Source of the DNA: Phycisphaerales bacterium
GTDB lineage: Bacteria; Planctomycetota; Phycisphaerae; Phycisphaerales; UBA1924
DNA length: 62,170 nt
Direction: 5' to 3'
Assembly: GCA_020849105.1 (NCBI GenBank)
Contig: JADLGW010000054.1
Span: forward strand, 1 to 62,170
The notes under the pieces were generated by a model. That model made no database searches. It was not told the DNA's origin and worked only from the letters and a program-made list of their open reading frames with translations. The position numbers were made by a program, and so were the translations under genes. Positions 1-8,605 of this stretch are shown here, in pieces (position 1 is the stretch's first letter; each line of letters begins with the position of its first letter).

Positions 1-666
1 CATCCCCATCGCCATCATCCGCTGGACGAACAGGTCAAGCACCTGGTAGCACTTGTACTCGCCGTCCACTCTGACCGCGTGCGGGCAGGACGGGTCCCGC
101 CCGACGCGCCGAATCCGCTCGGTAACGTGCTGGGCCTCCGCCATGAGCCTCCCCGCGAGAACCCCGGTGAGCTTCGGATCGCGGGACAGGCTTGAAGCCT
201 CACGGAGACGGTTGCGGCAACGCTGGACCGTTCGTTCGCTGCAGCTCAGGTGCTGAGCGATTTCGTAGACCGAGAGCGACTCGGCGGACAGAAAGCCCAC
301 GCACGCCAGGCGATCATCCATACTCAGCGCGTCGAAGCGGACGCTCTTGTCCTTGATCCGGCGTATCAGGTCCATCGTCGGTCGCTCTCGCCGCACGGCC
401 GGCGCGGGCTTGGCGGGCCCCGTGCCGGTGGCTGTGCCTTGGGGGCCCGGCGCACTACTGCTCGTGGTGCTCTGCTTGCGAGCCGGGCGCGCCGGTGGCG
501 CCGAGCCGGGCTTGGCAGGCGCCGCGGAGCCCGAAATGGACGGTCGCGGTGGCGGTGGGGGGGGTCCTGAGCGCCGGCCTTGTGCCGGCGGGCTGGGAGC
601 CCGCGAAGACGGTGGGTTAGCGGCCGGAGGACGCGGACCGGGTGATCGAGGGGGCGGAGTTTTCAT
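1..666 (-). CDS. Helix-turn-helix protein, Pro/Ala-rich N-terminus (partial, runs off window)
   Basis: The frame is open from an ATG at 666 to base 1, so the C-terminus lies outside the window. Residues 1 to about 95 are Pro/Ala/Ser-rich and probably disordered. A compact helical part follows, beginning near MDLIRRIKDK, with a helix-turn-helix-like stretch (LSVYEIAQHLSCSERTVQRC) around residues 128-147, then a segment with a CPHAV...YKCY Cys pair. Its start overlaps the methyltransferase stop by 4 bp (ATGA), so the two are translationally coupled. In phage-like elements a small DNA-binding protein next to a ParB-domain methyltransferase is often a terminase-small-subunit-like protein. That role is an inference from context; only the HTH is visible. 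Confidence 0.6.
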   Translation of the reverse strand, partial: MKTPPPRSPGPRPPAANPPSSRAPSPPAQGRRSGPPPPPPRPSISGSAAPAKPGSAPPARPARKQSTTSSSAPGPQGTATGTGPAKPAPAVRRERPTMDLIRRIKDKSVRFDALSMDDRLACVGFLSAESLSVYEIAQHLSCSERTVQRCRNRLREASSLSRDPKLTGVLAGRLMAEAQHVTERIRRVGRDPSCPHAVRVDGEYKCYQVLDLFVQRMMAMGM

Positions 667-2075
667 GCAGCGGTCTCCTCGGAGCGAGGCCGCTGATAGC
701 GGCGGGCGACCTCGTCAGACACGGCGCCCGCCCCGGCAAAGGCGATGAACCTGCGCACGATGACATCGCAGTACACCGGGCTGACTTCGAGCGCGAAGCA
801 GCGCCGCCCCAGCCGCTGCGCCGCGATGACCTGCGTGCCCGAGCCCGCGAAGGGCTCGTAGCACACAGCGCCCGGCCGGGTGTGCTGGCGCATCGGGATC
901 TCGAAAAGCTCAAGCGGCTTGGGTGTCGGGTGATCCGGACGCTCCGGCCCATTTGGGATGGTGCTCACCTCCCAGACGGTCGAGAGCACGCTCTTCTCGA
1001 CCCGCGGCGGCTTGTTGCCTTTGAGCCAGCCCATCAGGCAGGGCTCGTGCCGCCACGCGTACCACGTTCGTGTGAGCACCGGACGGTTCTTCACCCAGAT
1101 GATCTGGCAGTGGGCCAGCATCCCAGCTGTGGTGAAGGCGGCCTCGAGCATGGGTTGCCGTCGGCTGGCGTGCCAGACGTACACCGCCGCGTGGGGGTGC
1201 AGGGCGTCCGCCACCGCGGTCTGAAGGAAGCGTTCGTAGAGCTGCGGGCTTCCGTCGGAGTCATCCCAGGTGACTCCGTAGGTGGAGGACCAGTCCTTGT
1301 TCTTGGTGGGGCGGGATCCACGGCGACGCTCGAGCACGTCGCGGGCCCCGCGCCGCATCTTCCCGGGGTGGTTGGTGCCGTCGTAGTCGACGAGGTAGGG
1401 AGGATCGGTGGCCATGATCGCGGCCTTCTGCCCGTCCATGAGGCGCCCAACCGCAGCGGGGTCGGTGCAATCACCGCACATCAGCCGGTGCTGGGACGCC
1501 GGGTCGCGGCCCAGCAGAATGACCTCGCCGGGCTTGGTGACGGCAGGGCCGGCGTCCTTGAGGGCGGCTTCTACATCGAACTGTTCCTCTTTGCAATCGC
1601 CGACGGTGCCGAGGACGTCAGTAACCACGTCCCGGGCATCCTGCAGGTCGAACCCCGTAAGACCGATGTCGAAGTCATCGAGGGCCAGGAGTTCTTGGAG
1701 CAGGTCGGCCAGCTTGGGCTGGTCCCACTCGCCGGCGATCCGGTTTAGGGCGAGGTTGAGAGCCTTCTCCCGGGCCAGGGGGAGATCGACGACGACCACG
1801 TCGACGACGCTCACGCCGAGCTGCTGGAGCACCCGCAGCCGCTGGTTTCCGCCCACCACGTGTCCGGTCCGCTTGTTCCAGATCAGCGGATCGACGTACC
1901 CGAACTCAGCCACGCTACGGGCGAGCCGTTCATACCTGGGATCTCCAGGGCCCAAGGTCACGCGCGGGTTGTAGGGGGCGGGGACAAGCTTTCCGATCGG
2001 CACCTGCTCGAACCGGATTGCGCTGGAGTTCGGGAGGCGGTTCTTCAGGGGAAACTGTCCAAGGCGTGCTGGCAT
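663..2075 (-). CDS. ParB-domain DNA methyltransferase (N4/N6, beta-type)
   Basis: 470 aa. The N-terminal third is a ParB/Srx-like domain (VGGNQRL near residue 80). The C-terminal part is an amino-methyltransferase with catalytic motif IV DPPY near residue 224, followed by the AdoMet-binding motif FAGSGT near residue 407. This order (IV before I) is typical of beta-class N4-cytosine or N6-adenine methylases. The start is the ATG at 2075 because AGGAG lies 9 nt upstream; an earlier in-frame ATG at 2126 has no such site. The ParB plus methylase architecture is common in prophages and integrative elements, and the gene is coupled to the downstream HTH gene. No cognate restriction gene is visible, so an orphan methylase is likely. 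The target sequence cannot be inferred. Confidence 0.85.
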   Translation of the reverse strand: MPARLGQFPLKNRLPNSSAIRFEQVPIGKLVPAPYNPRVTLGPGDPRYERLARSVAEFGYVDPLIWNKRTGHVVGGNQRLRVLQQLGVSVVDVVVVDLPLAREKALNLALNRIAGEWDQPKLADLLQELLALDDFDIGLTGFDLQDARDVVTDVLGTVGDCKEEQFDVEAALKDAGPAVTKPGEVILLGRDPASQHRLMCGDCTDPAAVGRLMDGQKAAIMATDPPYLVDYDGTNHPGKMRRGARDVLERRRGSRPTKNKDWSSTYGVTWDDSDGSPQLYERFLQTAVADALHPHAAVYVWHASRRQPMLEAAFTTAGMLAHCQIIWVKNRPVLTRTWYAWRHEPCLMGWLKGNKPPRVEKSVLSTVWEVSTIPNGPERPDHPTPKPLELFEIPMRQHTRPGAVCYEPFAGSGTQVIAAQRLGRRCFALEVSPVYCDVIVRRFIAFAGAGAVSDEVARRYQRPRSEETAA

Positions 2076-2084
2076 GGGCGACTC

Positions 2085-2153
2085 CTGAGAGCTCTCAGCG
2101 CCGGCGCGGAGAGGTCGTCCATCCAAGAAAAACTAAGACGGCGATTCTGTCAA
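2085..2153 (-). promoter_or_regulatory. Candidate promoter and 14-bp palindromic operator of the methyltransferase gene
   Basis: On the minus strand a consensus TTGACA (-35) lies at 2153-2148, but the hexamer 17 bp downstream (TTTCTT) is a poor -10. Between it and the start codon is a perfect 14-bp palindrome, CTGAGAGCTCTCAG (2085-2098), which abuts the AGGAG ribosome-binding site. Its position suggests an operator or translational control site. This is inference from position and symmetry. Confidence 0.35.
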
Positions 2154-2653
2154 GTGCGCGGGCAGGGCAGTGCGACCAGCTCTAATGCACCGCGCACATG
2201 TTCTGTTTTGCCCACGTTTTTGTGGACGAATGGCCGTATGGGCCTCGGGCATATCCCGATTCAGTAATAGTCGGTCCTCAAAAAAACCTGAAAGAACGCT
2301 CGTAGCGCGAGGCCGCCCGCGCACTTTGGCTCGCGCGGCTCACAGCAGCATGATGTCGAGGTCACATCCTCTGCGAGTTGCTGGGAGGGGAAGTGCGCCG
2401 TCAGGGTGGAGGACCAGTACCCTGTCAGGGGTCATCCGGTGCGACATCGCGCAAGCTATTGGCTTCAAACGAGTTACGCGCTAGATCCCGCGATGACGGG
2501 GGTGACAAACCCGCCACCATTTACAGTGAAAATGGCCCATGCCGTCGTCAAGCCTCTCGTAGGCATCCAGACCCGTCGGGGTCATTGCCGTGTGAAGCAC
2601 GGCGGCGCAGCCCTGCGGAGGGCGGCGCCCCGTACGGCCGGACGGAGGGGAAT
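2154..2653. other. Noncoding stretch between the accessory element and the backbone
   Basis: About 500 bp without a convincing gene. It contains an A-run (2280-2286) and a GC-rich imperfect hairpin near 2310-2340. Composition is less GC-biased in the first half than in the flanking genes. The element boundary may lie here, but no attachment-site repeat or riboswitch was recognised. Confidence 0.4.
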
Positions 2654-4348
2654 GTGGGTGAAAGCCGGACGAGAGTTCCGCCACCGGCGCGTGCCGACGG
2701 GGCCGCCGCGGCTCCGGCCCCCGCGCGCGTCGCCGATTCGCCCCGCGTGCGTCTGACGACCCTGCTGCCCTTGGCGGCGCCGCTCGCGCTGGCGATCGGG
2801 GCGGCGTACGCGCAGTGGCTGATCGTCGGGCTGCCGGCCGTCCCTGATCCCGTCCCGCTGACCCCCCGGACCACGAGCCTGCCGTACGGGTTCCCGGCGT
2901 GGATCGGCATCACGCACTATGTCAACCTGCTGTTCATGGTCCTGCTGGCCCGCAGCGGGCTGCAGATCCTTATGGACCATCCGCGACTGTACTGGAGTGT
3001 GCACTGCACGCCGGGCAGCGAGTGGGTTCGCTTCACGCCGGTGAAGGTCCCGCTCGACCGGCTGTACACGGCCAAGGATGATGCACGGTACCTCAGCCCG
3101 TGGATCGGGCTCCCCGGCGGCCGGCACACGCTGGGGCTGGCGCGTCACTGGCACTTCGTCAGCGCTCTGTTCTGGGTCGTCAACGGCGCCGTGTATGTGG
3201 CGCTCCTCTTCGTGACGCCCCACTGGCGGCGGATCGTCCCCACGTCGTGGAGCATATTCCCCGACGCGTGGGCGGTGTTCGTCCACTACGCCACCCTCCA
3301 CCTGCCCCCGGAGCCGAACGGGTTCTACCAGTACAACGCGCTGCAGCAACTGAGTTACTTCGCGGTCATCTTCATCCTCGCACCCCTGTCGATCCTGACC
3401 GGACCGTCGATGTCGCCGGCGCTCGTCAACCGCTTCCGCTGGTACCGCCGCCTGCCGGGCAACCGCCAGGTCGGCAGGTCGATCCATTTCCTGCTGCTGT
3501 GCGCCTATCTGCTGTTCGTGATCGCACACGTGGGCATGGTGTTCCTGACCGGCTTCGTCCGGAACATGAACCACATCGTGATCAACACCGACACGCTCGC
3601 GCGGTTCGGCATGGACATCGGGCTCATCGGCCTCGTGATCCTGTTCCTGCTCAACGTGATGGCCAACTGGGCAAGTTGGCTGTTCCCGCGCACCATCCAG
3701 CGGATCGGCGACGCCATCGTCAACCCGGTGCTGCGGCTGCTGCTCGCCGGACACCCGCCCAGGGCCGAGTACAGGACCGAAGATATCTCACCCTTCCTCT
3801 GGCCCAACGGCAAACTGCCGACGAGCGACGAGTGGAACGGGCTCGTCGCGGGGGGCTTCCGCGACTACCGCCTGAAGATCGGCGGCGAGGTCGAGAACCC
3901 CGTCGAACTCTCGCTGGATGAACTCCGCGCGATGCCCGCACGCTCCCAGGTCACCCTGCACCACTGCATCCAGGGCTGGTCCGGCATCGCCCAATGGGAT
4001 GGCGTGGCCATGACCGAGATCATCAGGCTCGTGCGCCCCAGGCCGAACGTCAGGGCGGTGGTGTTCTATTCCTTCGGCGAAGGGCTCGAGGGCGGACAGT
4101 ACTACGACAGCCACACGATCGAGAACGTCCGCCACCCGCAGACGATGCTGGCCTACGGGATGAACTCCGGGCCGCTGGGCATCGTCCACGGCGCGCCGCT
4201 GCGGCTGCGGGTCGAGAACCAACTGGGCTTCAAGATGGTCAAGTGGCTCAGCGCGATCGAGTTCGTGGAGGACTACCGCCATGTGCGCGGAGGGGAGGGT
4301 GGGTACAACTCGGACCACGAGTTCTTCGACACGATGGCGGACATCTGA
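2654..4348 (+). CDS. Cytochrome b561-like membrane domain fused to sulfite-oxidase-family molybdopterin domain
   Basis: About 564 aa from a GTG at 2654 (GGAGG 5 nt upstream; the frame is open further upstream without a better start). Residues 30 to about 340 hold several membrane segments with His residues placed to ligate b hemes (GITHYV, ARHWHFV, FVHYATLH, RSIHFLL, FVIAHVG). From about residue 385 a soluble sulfite-oxidase-type molybdopterin domain follows; its HHCIQGWS motif (about residue 437) carries the Cys expected to ligate molybdenum. The two halves would link quinone-level electrons to an extracytoplasmic Mo site, resembling MsrPQ-type reductases but in one chain with a b561-type partner. 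The substrate is unknown. The next genes (MarR-type regulator, CPVC thioredoxin-like) suggest a redox or sulfur role. Confidence 0.8.
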   Translation: MGESRTRVPPPARADGAAAAPAPARVADSPRVRLTTLLPLAAPLALAIGAAYAQWLIVGLPAVPDPVPLTPRTTSLPYGFPAWIGITHYVNLLFMVLLARSGLQILMDHPRLYWSVHCTPGSEWVRFTPVKVPLDRLYTAKDDARYLSPWIGLPGGRHTLGLARHWHFVSALFWVVNGAVYVALLFVTPHWRRIVPTSWSIFPDAWAVFVHYATLHLPPEPNGFYQYNALQQLSYFAVIFILAPLSILTGPSMSPALVNRFRWYRRLPGNRQVGRSIHFLLLCAYLLFVIAHVGMVFLTGFVRNMNHIVINTDTLARFGMDIGLIGLVILFLLNVMANWASWLFPRTIQRIGDAIVNPVLRLLLAGHPPRAEYRTEDISPFLWPNGKLPTSDEWNGLVAGGFRDYRLKIGGEVENPVELSLDELRAMPARSQVTLHHCIQGWSGIAQWDGVAMTEIIRLVRPRPNVRAVVFYSFGEGLEGGQYYDSHTIENVRHPQTMLAYGMNSGPLGIVHGAPLRLRVENQLGFKMVKWLSAIEFVEDYRHVRGGEGGYNSDHEFFDTMADI

Positions 4349-4417
4349 GGGGCGGGGCCGCCGCGGGCGGCCTCAACCGCTTGACCCATATACTTCGGAC
4401 TCCATACCATTGTCCTG

Positions 4418-5170
4418 ATGGGCACGCCCGGCGGGACATCTCCAGAGGTCGAACCGGACACGGGCCGGCGCATCGTCGCGGGCCTCGCCAAGATCGCCAT
4501 GGCCATCCGGCACGCGCAGTGGGCCGCGTCCGGCCGGCGCGGGCTGACTCCGACGCAGTCGCAGATCCTCGGGATCGTCGCCGGGAGCCGCGCGCCCCTG
4601 GGCGTGAAGGCGGTCGCGGCGCACCTGGCCGTCACCATGGGGACCGCCAGCGAAGCGGTCGCCACGCTCGTGAACAAAGGGCTGCTCCGCAAGGGGGCCG
4701 ATAAGGCCGACGGTCGCGCGGTGGCGCTCCGGCTGACGCCCCGGGGACGCCGGAAGGCCGCGTCCCAGTGGCCGGAGGCCGTCATGGGCGCTGCCGACGC
4801 GATGCCCGAGCCGGAGCGGGCGATGCTCCTGCGCGGGCTGGTCGGCATGGTGCGCTCGATGCAGGCCAGGGGCATGGTGCCCACGTCGCGGATGTGCGTC
4901 GAGTGCCGCTACTTCCGGCCCAACGAATACCCCGGCAAGCCAAGGCTCCACCACTGCCTGTACATCGACGGGCCGATCGGCGACGCCGACCTGCGGATCG
5001 ATTGCGCGGAGATGGAGCCCGCCGCGGCGCCCGGGCGCGACCGTCTTTGGGAGGTGTTTGTCAACGGTCAACCGCTGGACGGTCAAGGCCCGGGGCGCAC
5101 GCGGCCGCGCGCCGGGACGTGGAGATCACGCCGCGAGGTTCACACGTCACCCAAAGGAGCAGGATCATGA
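4418..5170 (+). CDS. MarR-family regulator with C-terminal Cys-rich domain
   Basis: 250 aa. Residues 15-150 form a MarR-type winged helix: LTPTQSQILGIV, then a recognition-helix region MGTASEAVATLVNKGLL, and a wing with DGRAVALRLTPRG. The C-terminal ~90 residues are unusual for MarR and carry a C-x2-C-Y-F motif (MCVECRYF), an HHC, and a later DCAEM Cys. This could form a metal or Fe-S site that makes the regulator redox responsive. It lies 69 bp after the oxidoreductase gene, and its stop overlaps the next start (ATGA), so it is coupled to the thioredoxin-like gene. It probably controls this cluster; the ligand is unknown. Confidence 0.85.
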   Translation: MGTPGGTSPEVEPDTGRRIVAGLAKIAMAIRHAQWAASGRRGLTPTQSQILGIVAGSRAPLGVKAVAAHLAVTMGTASEAVATLVNKGLLRKGADKADGRAVALRLTPRGRRKAASQWPEAVMGAADAMPEPERAMLLRGLVGMVRSMQARGMVPTSRMCVECRYFRPNEYPGKPRLHHCLYIDGPIGDADLRIDCAEMEPAAAPGRDRLWEVFVNGQPLDGQGPGRTRPRAGTWRSRREVHTSPKGAGS

Positions 5171-5406
5171 GCACGAAGGCCACGTTCTATCACGCGGGCT
5201 GCCCTGTCTGTGTCGCCGCGGAGCGGACCGTCGCCGAGGGACTGGACCGTTCCAGGTACAACGTCGAGGTGGTCCACCTCGGCCAGCAGAAGGGGCGCGT
5301 CGCGGAGGCCGAGCGGGCCGGCGTGAGATCCGTTCCCGCGCTGGTCATCGGCGGTCAGGCGTTCCACATCAACCACGGGGCGGACCTGTCGGTGCTGAAG
5401 GCCTGA
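5167..5406 (+). CDS. Small thioredoxin/glutaredoxin-like protein (CPVC)
   Basis: 79 aa. It begins with the beta-strand/active-site pattern KATFYHAGCPVCVAAE, giving a CPVC dithiol motif near residues 12-15. A conserved SVPALVIGG segment with the cis-Pro typical of the thioredoxin fold follows at about residue 55. The ATG at 5167 overlaps the preceding MarR-type gene's TGA and has an AGGAGCAGG-type ribosome site. No signal peptide is seen, so it is probably cytoplasmic. A dithiol oxidoreductase translated with a Cys-rich regulator suggests it could report or reset that regulator's redox state; this is inference. Confidence 0.85.
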   Translation: MSTKATFYHAGCPVCVAAERTVAEGLDRSRYNVEVVHLGQQKGRVAEAERAGVRSVPALVIGGQAFHINHGADLSVLKA

Positions 5407-5423
5407 ACGCCGCGTCGGGGCCG

Positions 5424-5450
5424 CCCCGGCATCGCCGACCGGTGCCGGGG
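5424..5450. terminator. Hairpin between convergent genes (terminator candidate)
   Basis: CCCCGGCA and TGCCGGGG form a perfect 8-bp stem around an 11-nt loop, filling the gap between two convergent genes and ending right at the gap stop codon. There is no T-tract, so it may act in both directions or only protect 3' ends. Confidence 0.5.
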
Positions 5451-6488
5451 CTACTTCACGCCGTCCGCGGCGGCCATCATCCGCAGCATGTCCACGCAGC
5501 GCGCCGCGTACCCCGCCTCGTTGTCGTACCAACTGACCACCTTGAAGAAGGTGCTGTTGAGTTCGATGCCGGCCCTCGCGTCGTAGATCGAACTGCGCTG
5601 GTCACCGATGAAGTCGCTGGAGACGACCTCCTCCTCGGTGTACCCCAGCACGCCCCGCATCGCCCCCTCCGACGCCCGCTGCATCGCCGCGTTGATCTCC
5701 GCCAGCGAGGTCGGTCTGCCCGTGCGGAACGTGAGGTCCACGGCCGACACATCCCCGGTCGGCACACGGAATGACACACCGGTCAGTTTCCCCTTCAGCG
5801 CCGGGATGCAGAGCACCGCCGCCTTGGCGGCCCCGGTGCTGGCCGGGATGATGTTCATGTACGCATTGCGCCCGCCGCGCCAGTCCTTCTTGGACGGTCC
5901 GTCCTGGGTGGGCTGGGTGGCGGTGACCGCGTGAACGGTGGTCATGAGCCCCTCCTCCAGCCCGAAGGTGTCGTGGATGACCTTCGCGACCGGGGCCAGG
6001 CAGTTGGTCGTGCAACTGGCGTTGCTGATGACGGTGTGCTTCTTCGGGTCGTACTGCTCGTGGTTGACCTTGTAGCAGAGCGTCGGAACCTGGTCGGCGC
6101 TCTTGGTCGGGGCGGAGATGAGCACGCGGCGCGCCCCGGCCCTGAGGTGAAGCGTGGCCTTCTCAAAGTCTGTGAAGAGGCCGGTGGACTCCAGCACATA
6201 GTCGATCTTCAGATCCTTCCACGGCAGGTTGCCGGGGTCCTTTTCGGCCGTCGTCCTCGTGGACTTCCCGTTTACGGTGAACGCGCCCTCCGCGGCGGAG
6301 ACCTCCGCCGGTGTGCCCCGGATGCTGAAGCGGCCGTGCATCGTGTCGTACTTCAGCAGGTACGCCAGGTTGTCGGCGGGCACAAGGTCGTTGACGGCCA
6401 CGACTTCAAGGGCCGGGTCGGCGGCGGCGATGCGGTAGACGAGGCGGCCGATGCGTCCGAAGCCGTTGATCGCGATGCGGATCGTCAT
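5451..6488 (-). CDS. gap: Glyceraldehyde-3-phosphate dehydrogenase, type I
   Basis: 345 aa, normal length for the family. The NAD-binding fold starts at residue 3 ([13 protein letters not shown]), and the catalytic Cys lies in [12 protein letters not shown] near residue 155. The C-terminal WYDNEAGYA block is present. It catalyses oxidative phosphorylation of glyceraldehyde-3-phosphate in glycolysis, or the reverse reaction. The ATG at 6488 is chosen because it starts directly at the Rossmann strand and has a GGGGAAGAG site upstream; a longer frame adds 30 unconserved residues. It is divergent from psuG with 83 bp between starts, so the two promoters share that gap. Confidence 0.97.
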   Translation of the reverse strand: MTIRIAINGFGRIGRLVYRIAAADPALEVVAVNDLVPADNLAYLLKYDTMHGRFSIRGTPAEVSAAEGAFTVNGKSTRTTAEKDPGNLPWKDLKIDYVLESTGLFTDFEKATLHLRAGARRVLISAPTKSADQVPTLCYKVNHEQYDPKKHTVISNASCTTNCLAPVAKVIHDTFGLEEGLMTTVHAVTATQPTQDGPSKKDWRGGRNAYMNIIPASTGAAKAAVLCIPALKGKLTGVSFRVPTGDVSAVDLTFRTGRPTSLAEINAAMQRASEGAMRGVLGYTEEEVVSSDFIGDQRSSIYDARAGIELNSTFFKVVSWYDNEAGYAARCVDMLRMMAAADGVK

Positions 6489-6571
6489 GTCTCTTCCCCG
6501 GGAAACAAGGGTGCGAGCCCAACGGTAGTCCCGCGCAACCCGGAAAGTCCCGTCCCGGGTACGCTCCGGCC

Positions 6572-7441
6572 ATGTCACTGCCGGGGCTTGTCAACCGGGC
6601 CGGGCCGGGGTGCGTCGCACTCGAGACCACGCTGCCCGTGCATGGTGTGCCGCGGGAACGCGGCAGGGCCCTGTGCGGCCAGATGGCGGCGGTGGTCGCG
6701 GAGAACGGAGCGCGGGCAGCCTTCACGGGCATCGTCGCCGGACGCCCGGTTGTCGGGATGAGCGAACGAGAACTTGACGCGATGTTCGGGGCTCCGGACG
6801 TCGCCAAGGTCAACACGTCAAACCTCGGGCTGGTCATGCACCGCGCCGGGCCCGGTGCCACGACCGTGAGCACGATGCTCGAACTCGCGGCCGCGGCGGG
6901 GCTGCGGGCAGCGGCGACGGGGGGGCTGGGCGGCGTGCACAAGGGGTACGACCGGCGGCTGGACGTGAGCGCGGACCTCGCCGCTCTCGCCCGCTTCCCG
7001 GTCGTGCTCGTGTGCAGCGGCGTGAAGTCATTGCTGGATGTCGGGTCCACCCGAGAAGTGCTGGAATCGCTGGGCGTGCCTGTCGTCGGTTTCGGCACGG
7101 ACCGGTTCCCGGCGTTCTACCTCAGGGAATCCACGGCCGGCGTCGATGCGAGATTCGACGACGTGACCGACCTGGCGAGGTTCGCATCGGCCGAGGCCGT
7201 CCGCACGGGCCGTGCGGTAGTGGTTGTAACCCCGCCGCCGGAGCCGCTCGACCCGGCGCAGTTTGCCGAGTGGCTGGCCGAGGCGGAGCGGCGGGCCCCC
7301 GGCACCGGCCGCGGCGTCACGCCCGGCGTGCTGTCGCACCTGCACGAGATCTCCGGCGGCGCGACGCTCCGCGCGAACATCGCGCTGGCGCTCTCCAACG
7401 CACGCCTCGCCGGGCAACTGTGCGCGGCGATGAAGACGTAG
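6572..7441 (+). CDS. psuG: Pseudouridine-5'-phosphate glycosidase
   Basis: 289 aa. The family pattern runs throughout: [10 protein letters not shown] with the catalytic Glu (E18), [48 protein letters not shown] with the Lys that forms the sugar adduct, and [16 protein letters not shown]. It cleaves pseudouridine-5'-phosphate into uracil and ribose-5-phosphate (reversibly) in RNA-derived pseudouridine salvage. The usual pseudouridine kinase partner (psuK) is not adjacent; the next gene, 12 bp downstream, is an EamA transporter. Confidence 0.93.
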   Translation: MSLPGLVNRAGPGCVALETTLPVHGVPRERGRALCGQMAAVVAENGARAAFTGIVAGRPVVGMSERELDAMFGAPDVAKVNTSNLGLVMHRAGPGATTVSTMLELAAAAGLRAAATGGLGGVHKGYDRRLDVSADLAALARFPVVLVCSGVKSLLDVGSTREVLESLGVPVVGFGTDRFPAFYLRESTAGVDARFDDVTDLARFASAEAVRTGRAVVVVTPPPEPLDPAQFAEWLAEAERRAPGTGRGVTPGVLSHLHEISGGATLRANIALALSNARLAGQLCAAMKT

Positions 7442-7453
7442 CATCTGCCCCCC

Positions 7454-8425
7454 GTGACCCGCCCCGATGCACCGTACCCGGACCATTCCCACGCCCGGGC
7501 GGGGTTGCTGTACGGCCTGGCCGCGCACGCGACGTGGGGCCTGATGCCGATCTACATCAGGCTGCTCGCCGAGATCCCGCCGACGGTGGTGCTCGCCCAC
7601 CGCGTCCTGTGGTCGGCGGTCTTTCTCGTGGTCCTGGTGTCGATCGCGGGGGGGTGGCGCCCGGTGGTTGCACTGGTGCGTGACCCGCGGGCCCGGCTCT
7701 GGATCCTGGCGTCGGCGGTGTGCATCGGCGTCAACTGGCTTGTGTTTATCGAGGCGGTGGCATCCGGGAGGGTTCTCCAGTCAAGCCTGGGGTACTTCAT
7801 CAACCCGCTGGTCAACGTCGGGCTGGGGATGCTGTTCCTGGGGGAGCGCCCGCGCCCGCGGCAGTGGGTGGCGATCGGGCTTGCCGCGGTGGGAGTCGGC
7901 TGGCTGACGGTCGCACAGGGCGGTGTGCCCTGGATCGCGCTGACCCTGGCGGTGTCGTTCGGCCTCTACGGGCTGCTCCGCAAGCGTGCCCCGGCCGGCC
8001 CCGTCCCGGGGCTGCTGGCGGAAGTCCTGCTCATGCTTCCCGCGGCGGCGGCGTGGCTCTGGGTCTACCACGCCGGCTACGCGGGGGTCGTTCCCCTGAA
8101 TGCACCGTCCACGATCGCGCTGCTCTCGCTCATCGGCGTGCTGACCAGCCTGCCGCTGATCTGGTTCGCGGTCGCGGCCCGGCGACTGCCGATGGTCACG
8201 CTCGGGTTCCTCCAGTATCTCACGCCCACGCTCCAGTTCATCGTGGCGGTTGCGTTGTTCCATGAGGTGCTGAGCCCCGAGCGCCTCTCGGCCTTCGGCA
8301 TCGTCTGGGCCGGAGTGCTGGTGTTTGTCGCGGACTCCGCCCGGCGCGTGCGTGAACGGCGGTACGCGGCGGATGCGAGGGATGCACTGGAGGCGCCATT
8401 CTCGCGCCCCGGAGCCCGGGGTTGA
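7454..8425 (+). CDS. rarD: EamA-family transporter, RarD type
   Basis: 323 aa, about ten predicted membrane helices in two EamA repeats. The RarD signature is visible near the N-terminus (GLLYGLAAHATWGLMPIY, then AHRVLWS) and in INWLVFI-like and SLGYFINPLVNV stretches. Start is GTG at 7454, 12 bp after psuG, so the two are probably co-transcribed. RarD proteins belong to the drug/metabolite transporter superfamily; their substrates are mostly unknown. Here the context hints at export or import of a nucleoside- or uracil-related compound, but that is speculation. Confidence 0.88.
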   Translation: MTRPDAPYPDHSHARAGLLYGLAAHATWGLMPIYIRLLAEIPPTVVLAHRVLWSAVFLVVLVSIAGGWRPVVALVRDPRARLWILASAVCIGVNWLVFIEAVASGRVLQSSLGYFINPLVNVGLGMLFLGERPRPRQWVAIGLAAVGVGWLTVAQGGVPWIALTLAVSFGLYGLLRKRAPAGPVPGLLAEVLLMLPAAAAWLWVYHAGYAGVVPLNAPSTIALLSLIGVLTSLPLIWFAVAARRLPMVTLGFLQYLTPTLQFIVAVALFHEVLSPERLSAFGIVWAGVLVFVADSARRVRERRYAADARDALEAPFSRPGARG

Positions 8426-8605
8426 CTTCCGCCCCGTGACTACCTGAAATAGTCCCACGTTTGCCCGGACCCACCCGGACCGCAGCCGCGGCCACCCCGG
8501 ACGGGTCGATCGCTGATGCGATTACCCCCGAAGTCACCCTTCGGGCTCTGGACGGAAGGCCCCAGGCGCCGGCTTGCAACCGGTGAGCCAGAACAAGGAA
8601 CGAGC
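8426..8605 (+). promoter_or_regulatory. 5' leader of rpsD with hairpins
   Basis: 180 bp between rarD and rpsD with at least two stems: CCCGAAG/CTTCGGG with a 5-nt loop (near 8528-8547) and CCGG/CCGG near 8570-8583. In many bacteria S4 represses its own mRNA through a structured leader. This leader could act that way, but no known consensus was matched. Confidence 0.3.

Noticed and set aside
663..1748. Plus-strand frame opposite the methyltransferase
   Set aside because: Shadow of the minus-strand gene, which has DPPY and FAGSGT motifs.
2154..2653. Possible cobalamin or other riboswitch before the oxidoreductase gene
   Set aside because: No B12-box or other conserved riboswitch core could be found in the gap.
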